The notes beneath the pieces are model-generated. The model did not search any database, had not been told where the DNA came from, and saw only the letters and a list, made by a program, of their open reading frames with translations. From an uncultured Mollicutes bacterium (GTDB lineage Bacteria > Bacillota_I > Bacilli_A > RF39 > UBA660): a DNA stretch of 63,506 nucleotides. Every line of letters starts with the position of its first letter. Position 1 is the stretch's first letter. The position numbers and the translations under genes were made by a program. Shown one piece after another: positions 51,119-59,884 of this stretch. The DNA lies in the NCBI GenBank assembly GCA_900543055.1, contig UQQI01000002.1:1-63506 (forward strand), in the 5' to 3' direction.

Positions 51119-51725
51119 ATATAGTGGAAAATCTAAAGAAGAAGCAATCAAGAAAGCACAAGAAGAATTACAAGAATTAGAAAGTAATTTATTTATTAGA
51201 GAAATATCAGAAACAAAAGCAGGCTTATTTAAGAGTAAAAAAGTAGAAATAGAAGTAATTGAAAAAAGAGATGTTGTACAACATATTAAAGAATATTTAA
51301 TAAAAATATTAAGGTCTATGGGAATCACAGCAAATATCGAAATAAAAAACAAAGATGATGTTCCAAAATATATAATCTATTCTGATAATGATGGAATTTT
51401 AATTGGAAAGAATGGAAAAAATTTAAAAGCCTTATTAATGATAGTTGCACAACATCTTAATACAGAGTTATCAAGAACTTATAGATTTACGATAGATGTT
51501 AATGATTATCAAGAAAGAAGAGAAAAATCATTAGAACATCTTGCAAAAAGAGTAGCAAAAGAGGTTTCAGAGACAAAAATTGAAGCAAAACTTGATTCAA
51601 TGAATTCTTATGAAAGAAGAATAATACACAATGCTTTAACAAATAATAAAAAGGTTTATACAGAAAGTGAAGGGGAAGAACCTAACAGATATGTTGTAAT
51701 TAAACCAAAAGAAGAAAAAGAGTAG
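51105..51725 (+). CDS. jag: RNA-binding protein Jag (KhpB)
   Basis: KhpB/Jag is an RNA-binding protein linked to cell elongation and YidC. The 206-residue protein has the Jag N-terminal domain (YSGKSKEEAIKKAQEEL), a KH domain with DNDGILIGKNGKNLKALL (about 95-112) and a C-terminal R3H domain (MNSYERRIIHNALTNN, about 166-181). Its last codons build the arm of its terminator. Confidence 0.95.
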   Translation: MEKHKYSGKSKEEAIKKAQEELQELESNLFIREISETKAGLFKSKKVEIEVIEKRDVVQHIKEYLIKILRSMGITANIEIKNKDDVPKYIIYSDNDGILIGKNGKNLKALLMIVAQHLNTELSRTYRFTIDVNDYQERREKSLEHLAKRVAKEVSETKIEAKLDSMNSYERRIIHNALTNNKKVYTESEGEEPNRYVVIKPKEEKE

Positions 51726-51743
51726 ATTTCTATTCTTTTTTTG
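51715..51743 (+). terminator. Terminator overlapping the end of jag
   Basis: AAAAAGAGTAG (51715-51725, last codons and stop) pairs with CTATTCTTTTT (51730-51740), and the T run continues. Confidence 0.75.
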
Positions 51744-51761
51744 TTTATACTGAAAAAGATA

Positions 51762-51770
51762 TGTTATAAT
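51762..51770 (+). promoter_or_regulatory. Extended -10 promoter of mnmE-mnmG-rsmG
   Basis: TGTTATAAT (TG-n plus perfect TATAAT at 51765-51770); a possible -35 TTGTTT lies at 51741-51746, 18 bases away. It precedes the mnmE ribosome site. Confidence 0.7.
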
Positions 51771-51794
51771 AACAAAGAAAAAAGGAGGTATACC

Positions 51795-53156
51795 ATGAAT
51801 GATACAATATGTGCAATTGCAACAAGTCAAGGTGTAGGAGCGATTGCAATAATAAGGATTAGTGGAGAAGATTCTATAAAAGTTGTTAATAAAATATTTA
51901 AAGGTAAAGATTTAGAAAAAGCTGAGTCTCATACAATAAACTATGGTCATATTACTGATGGAGATAAAATAATAGATGAAGTCTTAGTTTCAGTAATGAA
52001 AGCGCCGAAAACATTTACAGCAGAAGATACAGTAGAAATAAATACTCATGGTGGAATATCTCCAACTAATAAAGTCTTGGAATTATTGTTAGAAAATGGA
52101 TGTAGATTAGCAGAACCTGGTGAATTTACTAAAAGAGCTTTTTTAAATGGAAGAATAGATTTATTAGAAGCAGAAGCAGTAATGGATATGATTAATTCTA
52201 AAACTGATGCTCAAAGACAAATGGCAATAAATCAAATTGGTGGAAAAGTATCAGATCTAATAAATAATTTAAGAAGCGACATGGTTCAAATAATATCGAA
52301 TATAAATGTAAATATCGACTATCCAGAGTATGATGATGTTGATATTATTACAAATGAAATATTAATTCCAAAAATAACAAGTTTAAAAGCAAGAATAGAA
52401 AAAATATTAAAAGAATCTGAAAATGGAAAAATAATTAAAGAAGGTATAAAGACTTCCATTGTAGGGAGACCAAATGTAGGAAAAAGTTCACTTTTAAATG
52501 CGCTGTTAGAAGAAGATAAAGCAATTGTCACAGATATAGCAGGAACAACAAGAGATATTGTAGAAGGACAAATTACAATTAATGGTATATTGCTAAACAT
52601 GATAGATACGGCAGGTATTAGAAAAACAGAAGATAAGATTGAAGCAATAGGAGTTGAAAAAAGTTTTAAAATGATAGACGATTCAGAACTAGTGCTACTA
52701 ATGCTTAATAATAACGAAAATCTATCAAATGATATAAAAGAAATAATAGAAAAAATAAAAGAAAAACACTATATAGCAATAATAAACAAAATAGATTTAG
52801 AAAATAAATTAAATAGAGATGAATTAGGTATACCTTTAGATAAAATTGTTGAAATAAGTGTAAAAGAAAACAAAGGTATTGATGATTTAAAAGAAAAAAT
52901 AGTAAAAATGTTCAATATAGATGAATTAGAAACAAAAGATCCAACATATTTAAATAATTCTAGAAGTATTAGCATTTTAAAAAGATGTTTGAAATCTATT
53001 AATGACATTGAATATGGATTAAAAAATAACATGCCAATAGATATGATAGAGTTAGACATAAAAAATATTTGGGAAGAACTAGGAACAATAAATGGAACAA
53101 CGTATGAAGAAGAATTATTAGATGAGATGTTTCAAAGGTTTTGTTTAGGAAAGTAA
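51795..53156 (+). CDS. mnmE: tRNA modification GTPase MnmE
   Basis: MnmE works with MnmG to make the cmnm5 or nm5 modification at U34. The 453-residue protein has the tetrahydrofolate-binding N-terminal domain (MNDTICAIATSQGVGAIAIIR), a G domain with GRPNVGKSSLLNALL (about 223), DTAGIR and NKIDL, and the catalytic C-terminal FCLGK. AAAGGAGG precedes the ATG at 51795; the upstream frame is open but lacks a site. The mnmG start lies 14 bases after its stop. Confidence 0.97.
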   Translation: MNDTICAIATSQGVGAIAIIRISGEDSIKVVNKIFKGKDLEKAESHTINYGHITDGDKIIDEVLVSVMKAPKTFTAEDTVEINTHGGISPTNKVLELLLENGCRLAEPGEFTKRAFLNGRIDLLEAEAVMDMINSKTDAQRQMAINQIGGKVSDLINNLRSDMVQIISNINVNIDYPEYDDVDIITNEILIPKITSLKARIEKILKESENGKIIKEGIKTSIVGRPNVGKSSLLNALLEEDKAIVTDIAGTTRDIVEGQITINGILLNMIDTAGIRKTEDKIEAIGVEKSFKMIDDSELVLLMLNNNENLSNDIKEIIEKIKEKHYIAIINKIDLENKLNRDELGIPLDKIVEISVKENKGIDDLKEKIVKMFNIDELETKDPTYLNNSRSISILKRCLKSINDIEYGLKNNMPIDMIELDIKNIWEELGTINGTTYEEELLDEMFQRFCLGK

Positions 53157-53170
53157 GAGAAGGTGATAAA

Positions 53171-55039
53171 ATGTATGAAATAATAGTTGTTGGTGGTGGT
53201 CATGCTGGATGTGAAGCTGCTCATGCCTGTGCCAGAAAAGGTCATAAAACTTTATTAATAACAAGCAACATAAAAAATATAGCAGATATGCCATGTAATC
53301 CTCATATTGGAGGAAGTGCAAAAGGAATCGTAGTAAGAGAAATTGATGCATTAGGTGGAGTAATGGGGCGTGTTGCAGATAAAACACATTTACAAATTAA
53401 AATGCTAAATAGTGCAAAAGGTCCTGCTGTTCAATCATTAAGAGCACAAGGAGATAAAGTTGCTTATCCAAAAGAAATGCTAAAAGAATTAAATAGTCTT
53501 GAAAGCTTAGAAATAAAAGAAGCAATGGTAGAAGATTTAATAGTAGAAGACGAAACAGTTAAAGGTGTAATCTTAGAAGATGGAGAAAAAATAAAAAGTA
53601 AAGCTGTAATACTAACAACAGGAACATATTTAAAAGCAGATGTATTAGTCGGAAGTACTAGAACAAGACAAGGTCCACATGGAGAGAAACCATCAAATCA
53701 TTTGAGTGATAAATTAAAGGAATATGGTTTTAAAATTATTAGATTAAAAACTGGAACACCTCAAAGAATTGATAGAAAAACAATAGACTTTACTAAAACT
53801 AAATTAGAACCAGGTGATGATAAGTTACTTACTTTTAGCTTTGATTTAGAACCCTGCTATAAAATAGAAGACCAATTACCTTGTTATTTGACATATACCA
53901 CTAAAGAGACTCATCAGATAATAAGAGATAATCTAAAAAAATCAAGTATGTATGGTGCACTTGATGATATAGAAGGAATAGGTCCAAGATATTGCCCTTC
54001 AATTGAAGATAAAGTTGTAAGATTCTCAGATAAAGAAAGACACCAACTATTTTTAGAGCCAGAGAGTAAATATTATGATGATATTTATGTACAAGGATTT
54101 TCTACATCTATGCCACCAGAAATTCAAGAGAAAATGGTACACAGTCTACCAGGTCTAGAAAATGCTAAAATATTAAAATATGGTTATGCAATAGAGTACG
54201 ATGCAATATATCCAACTCAATTAAATGCCTCATTAGAAACTAAAATCTTAAGTAATTTATATACTGCAGGACAAATTAACGGGACTAGCGGATATGAAGA
54301 AGCAGCATGTCAAGGTTTAATGGCTGGAATAAATGCAAGCTTAAAATTAGAAAACAAAGAACCATTAATTTTAAAAAGAAATGATGCTTATATCGGTGTT
54401 TTAATAGATGACTTAATAACAAAAGGAATAAGAGACCCATATAGACTATTAACAAGTAGAGCAGAATTTAGATTATTATTAAGAAGTGATAATGCAGATT
54501 TAAGATTAAGAAAATATGGTTTTGAAGTTGGTATGATTGATAATGAACAACTAAACAGATTAATTGAAAAAGAAAATAAAATTCAAGAGTTAAAAGAATT
54601 CTTAAAAGAGAATAAGTTAAAAATAACAGAAGAAGTAAAACAAGAATTTGAAAAAAATAATTATCAAGTTCCAACAGCAACAATGACTTTAGAGCAACTT
54701 ATAAAAAGACCAGAAATAAACATGAATTTTATAGATAAATTTATAGAGATACCATATCAAGATGAAATAAAAGAACAAGTAGAAATAAATCTTAAGTATG
54801 AAGGATATATTGCAAAAGCATATAAAGAAGCAGAAAAAATGTTAAAATTAGAAAAAAAACAAATTCCTGAAGATATAAATTATGATGATATAACTAATAT
54901 TGCATCAGAGGCTCGTCAAAAATTAAAAGAAGTAAGACCAAAAACAATAGCTCAAGCTATAAGAATAAGTGGAGTAAATCCTTCAGACATATCAATTCTT
55001 TCAGTATATTTAAAAAAGGAATACAATAAAAATGAATAA
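53171..55039 (+). CDS. mnmG: tRNA modification enzyme MnmG (GidA)
   Basis: MnmG is the FAD-binding partner of MnmE. The 622-residue protein has the dinucleotide motif VVGGGHAGCEAA (about 6-17), the GGSAKGIVVREIDALGG and catalytic region PCYLTYTT, and the conserved GTSGYEEAACQGLMAGINA (about 368-386). The ATG at 53171 follows AGAGAAGGTGAT. The end overlaps rsmG by 8 bases. Confidence 0.97.
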   Translation: MYEIIVVGGGHAGCEAAHACARKGHKTLLITSNIKNIADMPCNPHIGGSAKGIVVREIDALGGVMGRVADKTHLQIKMLNSAKGPAVQSLRAQGDKVAYPKEMLKELNSLESLEIKEAMVEDLIVEDETVKGVILEDGEKIKSKAVILTTGTYLKADVLVGSTRTRQGPHGEKPSNHLSDKLKEYGFKIIRLKTGTPQRIDRKTIDFTKTKLEPGDDKLLTFSFDLEPCYKIEDQLPCYLTYTTKETHQIIRDNLKKSSMYGALDDIEGIGPRYCPSIEDKVVRFSDKERHQLFLEPESKYYDDIYVQGFSTSMPPEIQEKMVHSLPGLENAKILKYGYAIEYDAIYPTQLNASLETKILSNLYTAGQINGTSGYEEAACQGLMAGINASLKLENKEPLILKRNDAYIGVLIDDLITKGIRDPYRLLTSRAEFRLLLRSDNADLRLRKYGFEVGMIDNEQLNRLIEKENKIQELKEFLKENKLKITEEVKQEFEKNNYQVPTATMTLEQLIKRPEINMNFIDKFIEIPYQDEIKEQVEINLKYEGYIAKAYKEAEKMLKLEKKQIPEDINYDDITNIASEARQKLKEVRPKTIAQAIRISGVNPSDISILSVYLKKEYNKNE

Positions 55040-55667
55040 AGAAGAATTTATAAAAGCAGTTAAACAATTAAATGTTGATTTAACAGAAGAAAAATTAGAA
55101 AAATTAAATAAATTTTATAATTTGTTAATAGAATGGAACAAGAAAATAAATTTGACAAGAATTGAAGAGGAAGAAGAAGTTTACTTAAAACACTTTTATG
55201 ATAGTTTAACTATTGCAAAAGCAGTTGATTTATCAGAAATAAAGACATTATGCGATATAGGAACAGGCGCAGGTTTTCCAGGAATAGTTTTAAAAATTTT
55301 TTATCCAAATTTAAAAATCACATTAATAGATTCTTTAAAAAAAAGAGTAAATTATCTAAATGAAATAATAAAAGATTTAGGAATTGATAACATTGAAGCA
55401 ATCCATGTACGTGGAGAAGACTATAAGGGTCAATATGATGTTGTCACATCACGTGCAGTAGCAAATATTGAAAAATTATTAGGATATACAATGCATTTAG
55501 TTTCACCAACAGGAATTTTTATTGCTATGAAGGGTGATATAGAAAAAGAACTAACACCTGATGTTAAGAAGAAAATAGAAAAGAAATATAAAATAGAAAA
55601 AATAGAAAAATTTCTATTACCTAAAGAAAATAGTAATAGAAGTTTAGTTGTTATTAAAAATAAATAG
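55032..55667 (+). CDS. rsmG: 16S rRNA G527 N7-methyltransferase RsmG
   Basis: RsmG methylates G527 in the 530 loop. The 211-residue protein has the SAM motif LCDIGTGAGFPGIVLKI (about 73-89), ...IHVRGED and VVTSRAVANIEKLL (about 137-150). Its length is slightly below the Bacillus protein. It closes the mnmE-mnmG-rsmG unit; the stop codon touches a terminator. Confidence 0.96.
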   Translation: MNKEEFIKAVKQLNVDLTEEKLEKLNKFYNLLIEWNKKINLTRIEEEEEVYLKHFYDSLTIAKAVDLSEIKTLCDIGTGAGFPGIVLKIFYPNLKITLIDSLKKRVNYLNEIIKDLGIDNIEAIHVRGEDYKGQYDVVTSRAVANIEKLLGYTMHLVSPTGIFIAMKGDIEKELTPDVKKKIEKKYKIEKIEKFLLPKENSNRSLVVIKNK

Positions 55668-55695
55668 AACATGTCAAACAGATATGTTCTTTTTA
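55666..55695 (+). terminator. Terminator after rsmG
   Basis: AGAACAT (55666-55672, starting within the TAG stop) pairs with ATGTTCT (55684-55690), then T5. Confidence 0.85.
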
Positions 55696-55702
55696 AAAAC
55701 TA

Positions 55703-55731
55703 TTGAAAGAAAAAACAAAATAAACTATAAT
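55703..55731 (+). promoter_or_regulatory. Sigma-A promoter of noc
   Basis: TTGAAA (55703-55708), a 17-base spacer and TATAAT (55726-55731) precede noc. The noc terminator then separates it from parA. Confidence 0.8.
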
Positions 55732-55792
55732 GATAATATAGGGAAAATAAAAGTAAATAAATGAAAAAGGATAATAGAAAGGGGAATGACTC

Positions 55793-57073
55793 ATGTTTAA
55801 TACGGAAAAAGATGAGGTTGTACAACTATATTTAGACGATATTATTCCAAATAGATTTCAACCTAGAGAAATTTTTGATGAAAGAGCATTAAAAGAGTTA
55901 GCGGTTTCTATAAGAGAACATGGTGTTATTCAACCAATAATTGTAAGAAGTGTTGCAAACGGAAAATACGAGATAATAGCAGGAGAAAGAAGATACAAAG
56001 CCTCAGCCTTAGCAGGATTAACGAAAATTCCCGCAATAATAAGAAATTTAGATGATAAAGAAAGTTCAAAAGTCGCATTATTAGAAAATTTACAAAGAAA
56101 AAACTTAAATCCAATAGAAGAGGCCAGAACGTATCAAAAAATTCTTGAAATTGATCAGATGACACAAGAAGAATTAGCAAAAACAATGGGAAAGAGTCAA
56201 TCTGCAGTAGCAAATAAATTAAGATTACTTTCATTACCAGATGCTATACAAAATGCTCTTTTAAAAGAACAAATTTCTGAAAGGCATGCTAGAGCACTTA
56301 TAAATGTGCCAGATACAAAAAAACAAAAAGATTTATTAAAAAAAATAATCGATAACAAAATGAGTGTACGTGCAGTAGAAGAAGAAATCAAGAAATTGTA
56401 TCCAAAAGATACAAAGAACGGAAATGATGTTCCATTGATGCCACAGGACCAAGTTGCCTCAGCATCATCTTTTGTTAATAGTAATCCTTTAATACCAACT
56501 GCAGAGTTACCACAAGACGAATCAAATTTCGGAAAGGTTACTATTGCACCACCAGAAGGAGAGGAGATGCCTACGGGTAAATTTATAAATTATGGAGAAA
56601 TAGGAAAAGAAAAAGACGAAGAGCCAACGATACCAAACATTCCAAATTCAATTACATCAATAGATGTTAATACATTAAGAAACAATGCTAACGATATTAA
56701 CTCTGGAAATAATGGTTCATCACTAGACAATTTATTAAATATTGGAGGACAATCAAGTTTTATAACTCCAGCGGAACAAATAGTTAAAACTGATACATTT
56801 GATAAAGAAAATAAATCAAAAGACTATTTCAGTACAGCAGATTTATCAGCGTTAAATATTCCACAAGAAACATCTAATATAGTTCCAATTAACAATGGTA
56901 TGATTCCAATTTCAAATGTTGCCGAAGAAAATTACACAATAGAACAAGCAACAGAAAAGATTAGAGAATTAGTAAATGATTTAAAAGAACATGGTGTTAA
57001 TATAAATACTGATGAAATGAACTTTGAAAAGTCTTATCAAATTATCATAAAATTATATAAAGACAATAAATAA
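55793..57073 (+). CDS. noc: Nucleoid occlusion protein Noc with a long linker
   Basis: Noc is a ParB-family CTPase that binds Noc sites and prevents septation over DNA. The 426-residue protein has IPNRFQPREIF, the CTP motif GERR (65-68), ENLQR (98-102) and the helix-turn-helix KSQSAVANKLRLL (134-146). Three of four residues that separate Noc from ParB specificity are Noc-like: Q136, K142 and R164 (Caulobacter ParB numbering 173, 179 and 201); the fourth, S147, is not. The final 49 residues match the Noc dimerisation domain. Between lies a roughly 170-residue disordered linker (about 207-377), absent in Bacillus Noc, and the N-terminal amphipathic membrane helix is missing. Confidence 0.9.
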   Translation: MFNTEKDEVVQLYLDDIIPNRFQPREIFDERALKELAVSIREHGVIQPIIVRSVANGKYEIIAGERRYKASALAGLTKIPAIIRNLDDKESSKVALLENLQRKNLNPIEEARTYQKILEIDQMTQEELAKTMGKSQSAVANKLRLLSLPDAIQNALLKEQISERHARALINVPDTKKQKDLLKKIIDNKMSVRAVEEEIKKLYPKDTKNGNDVPLMPQDQVASASSFVNSNPLIPTAELPQDESNFGKVTIAPPEGEEMPTGKFINYGEIGKEKDEEPTIPNIPNSITSIDVNTLRNNANDINSGNNGSSLDNLLNIGGQSSFITPAEQIVKTDTFDKENKSKDYFSTADLSALNIPQETSNIVPINNGMIPISNVAEENYTIEQATEKIRELVNDLKEHGVNINTDEMNFEKSYQIIIKLYKDNK

Positions 57074-57100
57074 GTGGAGTTTAAAAACTCTACTTTTTTT
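57073..57100 (+). terminator. Terminator after noc
   Basis: AGTGGAGTT (57073-57081, starting in the TAA stop) pairs with AACTCTACT (57086-57094) with wobble pairs, followed by T7. Confidence 0.85.
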
Positions 57101-57169
57101 ATTAAAAACATTTAAAAATAATATATTATTTGATACAATATACTAGTAAAATGGAAAATGGGTGATTAG

Positions 57170-57967
57170 ATGGGAAAGGTTATATCTTTAGTTAATCAAA
57201 AAGGTGGAGTAGGAAAAACTACCACAAGTATTAATCTTTCTGCATCATTAGCAGTATTAGGGAAAAGAGTTTTATTAATAGACTTAGACCCTCAAGGAAA
57301 TACAACTACTGGTGTAGGAATAAATAAAGGAGAGATAGAAAAAAGTATATATGATGTTTTAATTGGAGAGTGTAATGCAACAGAAGCTATGATTAAAACA
57401 AAATATAAAGGACTATATGTTCTACCAGCAACAATAAATTTAGCGGGAATTGATGCTGAGTTATTAGAAAAAAGTAGAACACAAAATGGATTCAAAAAAG
57501 GTGAACAATTAAAAAATAGTTTAGCTGATTTAAAGGATAGTTTTGACTATATTATAATAGATTGTCCACCATCTCTAGGTGTAATTACAACCAATGCGTT
57601 AACAGCATCAAACTCAGTAATCATCCCTGTACAATGTGAATTCTTTGCATTAGAGGGAATTACTCAGTTATTAAAAACAATAATGTTGGCCCAAAAAGGA
57701 TTAAATCCAACATTAGATATAGAAGGGGTACTATTGACTATGTTAGATTCAAGAACAAATCTTGGGTTTGAAGTTGTAGAAGATATAAGAAGATTCTTTA
57801 AAGAAAAAGTATATAATACAATAATACCAAGACTAGTAAGATTAACAGAAGCTCCATCTCATGGAGAACCAATAGTAGCATATGACCCAAAAAGTAGAGG
57901 GTCAGAGGCCTATATCAATCTAGCAAAGGAAGTGATTGAAAGAAATGAAGGAAATGGAAATAAATAA
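57170..57967 (+). CDS. parA: Chromosome partition ATPase ParA (Soj)
   Basis: ParA/Soj is a deviant-Walker ATPase that moves ParB-bound origins and regulates DnaA. The 265-residue protein starts MGKVISLVNQKGGVGKTTTS (Walker A, residues 9-18 region), with LLIDLDPQGN (about 39-48) and YIIIDCPPSLG (about 126). Standard length. parB begins inside its last codons, so the pair is translated together. A possible promoter (TTTAAA-17-TACAAT) lies just upstream. Confidence 0.97.
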   Translation: MGKVISLVNQKGGVGKTTTSINLSASLAVLGKRVLLIDLDPQGNTTTGVGINKGEIEKSIYDVLIGECNATEAMIKTKYKGLYVLPATINLAGIDAELLEKSRTQNGFKKGEQLKNSLADLKDSFDYIIIDCPPSLGVITTNALTASNSVIIPVQCEFFALEGITQLLKTIMLAQKGLNPTLDIEGVLLTMLDSRTNLGFEVVEDIRRFFKEKVYNTIIPRLVRLTEAPSHGEPIVAYDPKSRGSEAYINLAKEVIERNEGNGNK

Positions 57968-58877
57968 TATTCATGAAAATGAACACGAAGGAGAAATACC
58001 TAAAAGAAGAGCATTAGGAAGAGGTTTGGAAGAATTATTTAGTAGTGAAGTACTTGATTATAGTTCAGTTGAAAAACAAATTGTAGAAGAAACGTCAAAA
58101 GATGAAATAGTAAATATAAAATTAAGTGAACTTAGAAGCAATCCATATCAGCCAAGAAAAATTTTTGATGAAAAAGCTTTGGAAGAACTTTCCAATTCAA
58201 TTAAAGAACATGGAGTTTTCCAACCAATAATTGTAAAAAAATCAATTAAAGGTTATGAAATAATAGCAGGTGAGCGAAGAGTTAAAGCATCACTTATGGC
58301 AGGATTAACTGAAATTCCAGCAATTGTAAGAGATTTTAATGATACTCAAATGATGGAAATTGCTTTGCTTGAAAACTTACAAAGAGAAAACTTAACAGCT
58401 ATAGAAGAAGCCAACGCTTATAAAAAATTACAAGATACTCTTGGCTTAACACAAGAACAATTAGCAAATAGGCTTGGAAAAAGTAGGAGTCACGTAACTA
58501 ATATGTTAGGTCTTCTAAACTTACCAGAAACAATCCAAAGTGATATCAATGATAAAAAAATCACTATGGGACACGCAAGAGTTCTAAGTAAATTACAAGA
58601 TAAAGTCCAGCAAGCAGAATTAGAAGAAAAAGTTATTTCAGAAGGAATGAGTGTTAGAGAATTAGAAGAATTAACACAAGCACCAAAAATAATAAAAACA
58701 AACCCACAGAAACCAAAAATAAGAGAAAATAATGAATATAGTTACTTACAAGAGGAACTAAGTGAAAAATTAGGCACAAAAGTTATAGTTAAGAAAAACA
58801 AATTGGAAATAAGTTTTGTTAATGGAAATGATTTGAATAGACTATTAGAATTAATGCATATAGAGGTTGGAAAGTAA
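57945..58877 (+). CDS. parB: Chromosome partition protein ParB (Spo0J)
   Basis: ParB loads at parS as a CTP-dependent clamp and recruits SMC. The product of about 310 residues has the N-terminal RRALGRGLEELF ParA-stimulating motif, NPYQPRKIF, GERR, ENLQRENL and the helix-turn-helix KSRSHVTNMLGLL. Its specificity residues include the ParB-type Arg in KSRSH and Gly in TMGHARVL. The C-terminal dimer domain includes KLEISFVNGNDLNRLLELM. The start is uncertain among closely spaced TTG and ATG codons (57936, 57945, 57954). Cognate parS sites lie at 39.7-40.0 kb. Confidence 0.96.
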   Translation: MKEMEINNIHENEHEGEIPKRRALGRGLEELFSSEVLDYSSVEKQIVEETSKDEIVNIKLSELRSNPYQPRKIFDEKALEELSNSIKEHGVFQPIIVKKSIKGYEIIAGERRVKASLMAGLTEIPAIVRDFNDTQMMEIALLENLQRENLTAIEEANAYKKLQDTLGLTQEQLANRLGKSRSHVTNMLGLLNLPETIQSDINDKKITMGHARVLSKLQDKVQQAELEEKVISEGMSVRELEELTQAPKIIKTNPQKPKIRENNEYSYLQEELSEKLGTKVIVKKNKLEISFVNGNDLNRLLELMHIEVGK

Positions 58878-58878
58878 A

Positions 58879-59691
58879 ATGCTGGATATATTAGGGCTTA
58901 AAATAAATATTATTCAATTAATTTTACCAATTGTATATATAACATTTGGTTCAATATTATTTAAAATTCTAAAAAAATTAATATTAAGAGCAACAACTAA
59001 ACAAACTTTTATTAGAAAAGAACAACAACAAAAAGTTAATACTATGAGAAGTATAATAGTAAACATAATAAAATATACAATAGTAATAATAGTACTTTTG
59101 GCAATCCTTGCTAACTTTGGTATAAATGTAAAATCAATTTTAGCAGGACTAGGTATTGGAACTGCTTTAGTAGGACTTGCATTTCAAGATTTAGCAAAAG
59201 ACCTTATTGCAGGTTTCTCCATAATAACTGAAGGGGAATATGAAGTGGGCGATACTATAGAAGTAGATGGTTTTATGGGTGAAGTTGTTTCTATAGGTTT
59301 AAGAACAACAAGAATTAAGAACTTTAAAGGTGCCACAAAAATAATAGCAAATCATTACATGGACAATTTAATAAATTATAGTAATAATAATTCATTAGCA
59401 GTTGTTGATGTTGGTATAGCATATGAAAATAATGAAGATAAAATAGAAAAAGTATTTGATAAATTATTCAAAAGGCTTAATGGTAACATTAAAGACGCTA
59501 CAAAAGATTTAGAATTATGGGGCGTAAATGAACTTGCTGATTCATCAGTAGTTTACAGAGTTGTAGTAGAAACAAAACCAACTAAACAATTTGCAGTAGA
59601 AAGATTTTTAAGAAAAGAAATAAAAAAGGAGTTTGATCAAGCAGGAATAAAGATTCCTTATCAACAAATAGAGGTGCATAATGGAAAATAA
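58879..59691 (+). CDS. Small-conductance mechanosensitive channel (MscS/YkuT-like)
   Basis: The 270-residue protein has three membrane segments (about 12-30, 58-80, 87-106). The pore helix carries the Gly/Ala-rich pattern ILAGLGIGTALVGLAFQDLAKD, followed by the MscS beta domain (YEVGDTIEVDGFMGEVVSIGLRTTRI) and an alpha/beta C-terminal domain. It would release solutes under membrane tension. The ATG at 58879 lies one base after the parB stop; a TTG four codons earlier is the alternative. Confidence 0.92.
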   Translation: MLDILGLKINIIQLILPIVYITFGSILFKILKKLILRATTKQTFIRKEQQQKVNTMRSIIVNIIKYTIVIIVLLAILANFGINVKSILAGLGIGTALVGLAFQDLAKDLIAGFSIITEGEYEVGDTIEVDGFMGEVVSIGLRTTRIKNFKGATKIIANHYMDNLINYSNNNSLAVVDVGIAYENNEDKIEKVFDKLFKRLNGNIKDATKDLELWGVNELADSSVVYRVVVETKPTKQFAVERFLRKEIKKEFDQAGIKIPYQQIEVHNGK

Positions 59692-59884
59692 AGATTATAA
59701 GTTAGGTTCGATTGTAATCATGAAAAAGCAACATCCGTGTGGCACAAACGAGTGGGAAGTAGTTCGGGTAGGAGCGGATATAAAAATAAAATGTTTAAAT
59801 TGTGGAAGAACAGTTTTAATTCCTAGAATAGACTTTAATAAAAAACTGAAAAAGATTAAAGATGTAGGAGGAGAAACATGTTAG
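59681..59884 (+). CDS. DUF951 protein (YyzM-like)
   Basis: The 67-residue protein has the family pattern KLGSIVIMKKQHPCGTNEWEVVRVGADIKIKC (here split around HPCGTNEWEV), then CLNCGRTVLIPRIDF with two Cys that may bind zinc with the earlier Cys. Function is unknown; it is common next to ychF and parB in Bacillota. It overlaps the mscS-like gene by 11 bases and the next gene by 7. Confidence 0.92.
   Translation: MENKDYKLGSIVIMKKQHPCGTNEWEVVRVGADIKIKCLNCGRTVLIPRIDFNKKLKKIKDVGGETC

Noticed and set aside
53145..53387. Antisense ORF at the start of mnmG rich in Leu and His
   Set aside because: Pure shadow of mnmG codons on the opposite strand with no start signal.
58470..58500. GTCACGTAAC inside parB as a possible parS (Bacillus has one inside spo0J)
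   Set aside because: It keeps only the ACGT core and lacks the flanking GTTTC/GAAAC; it is simply the codons of the helix-turn-helix.
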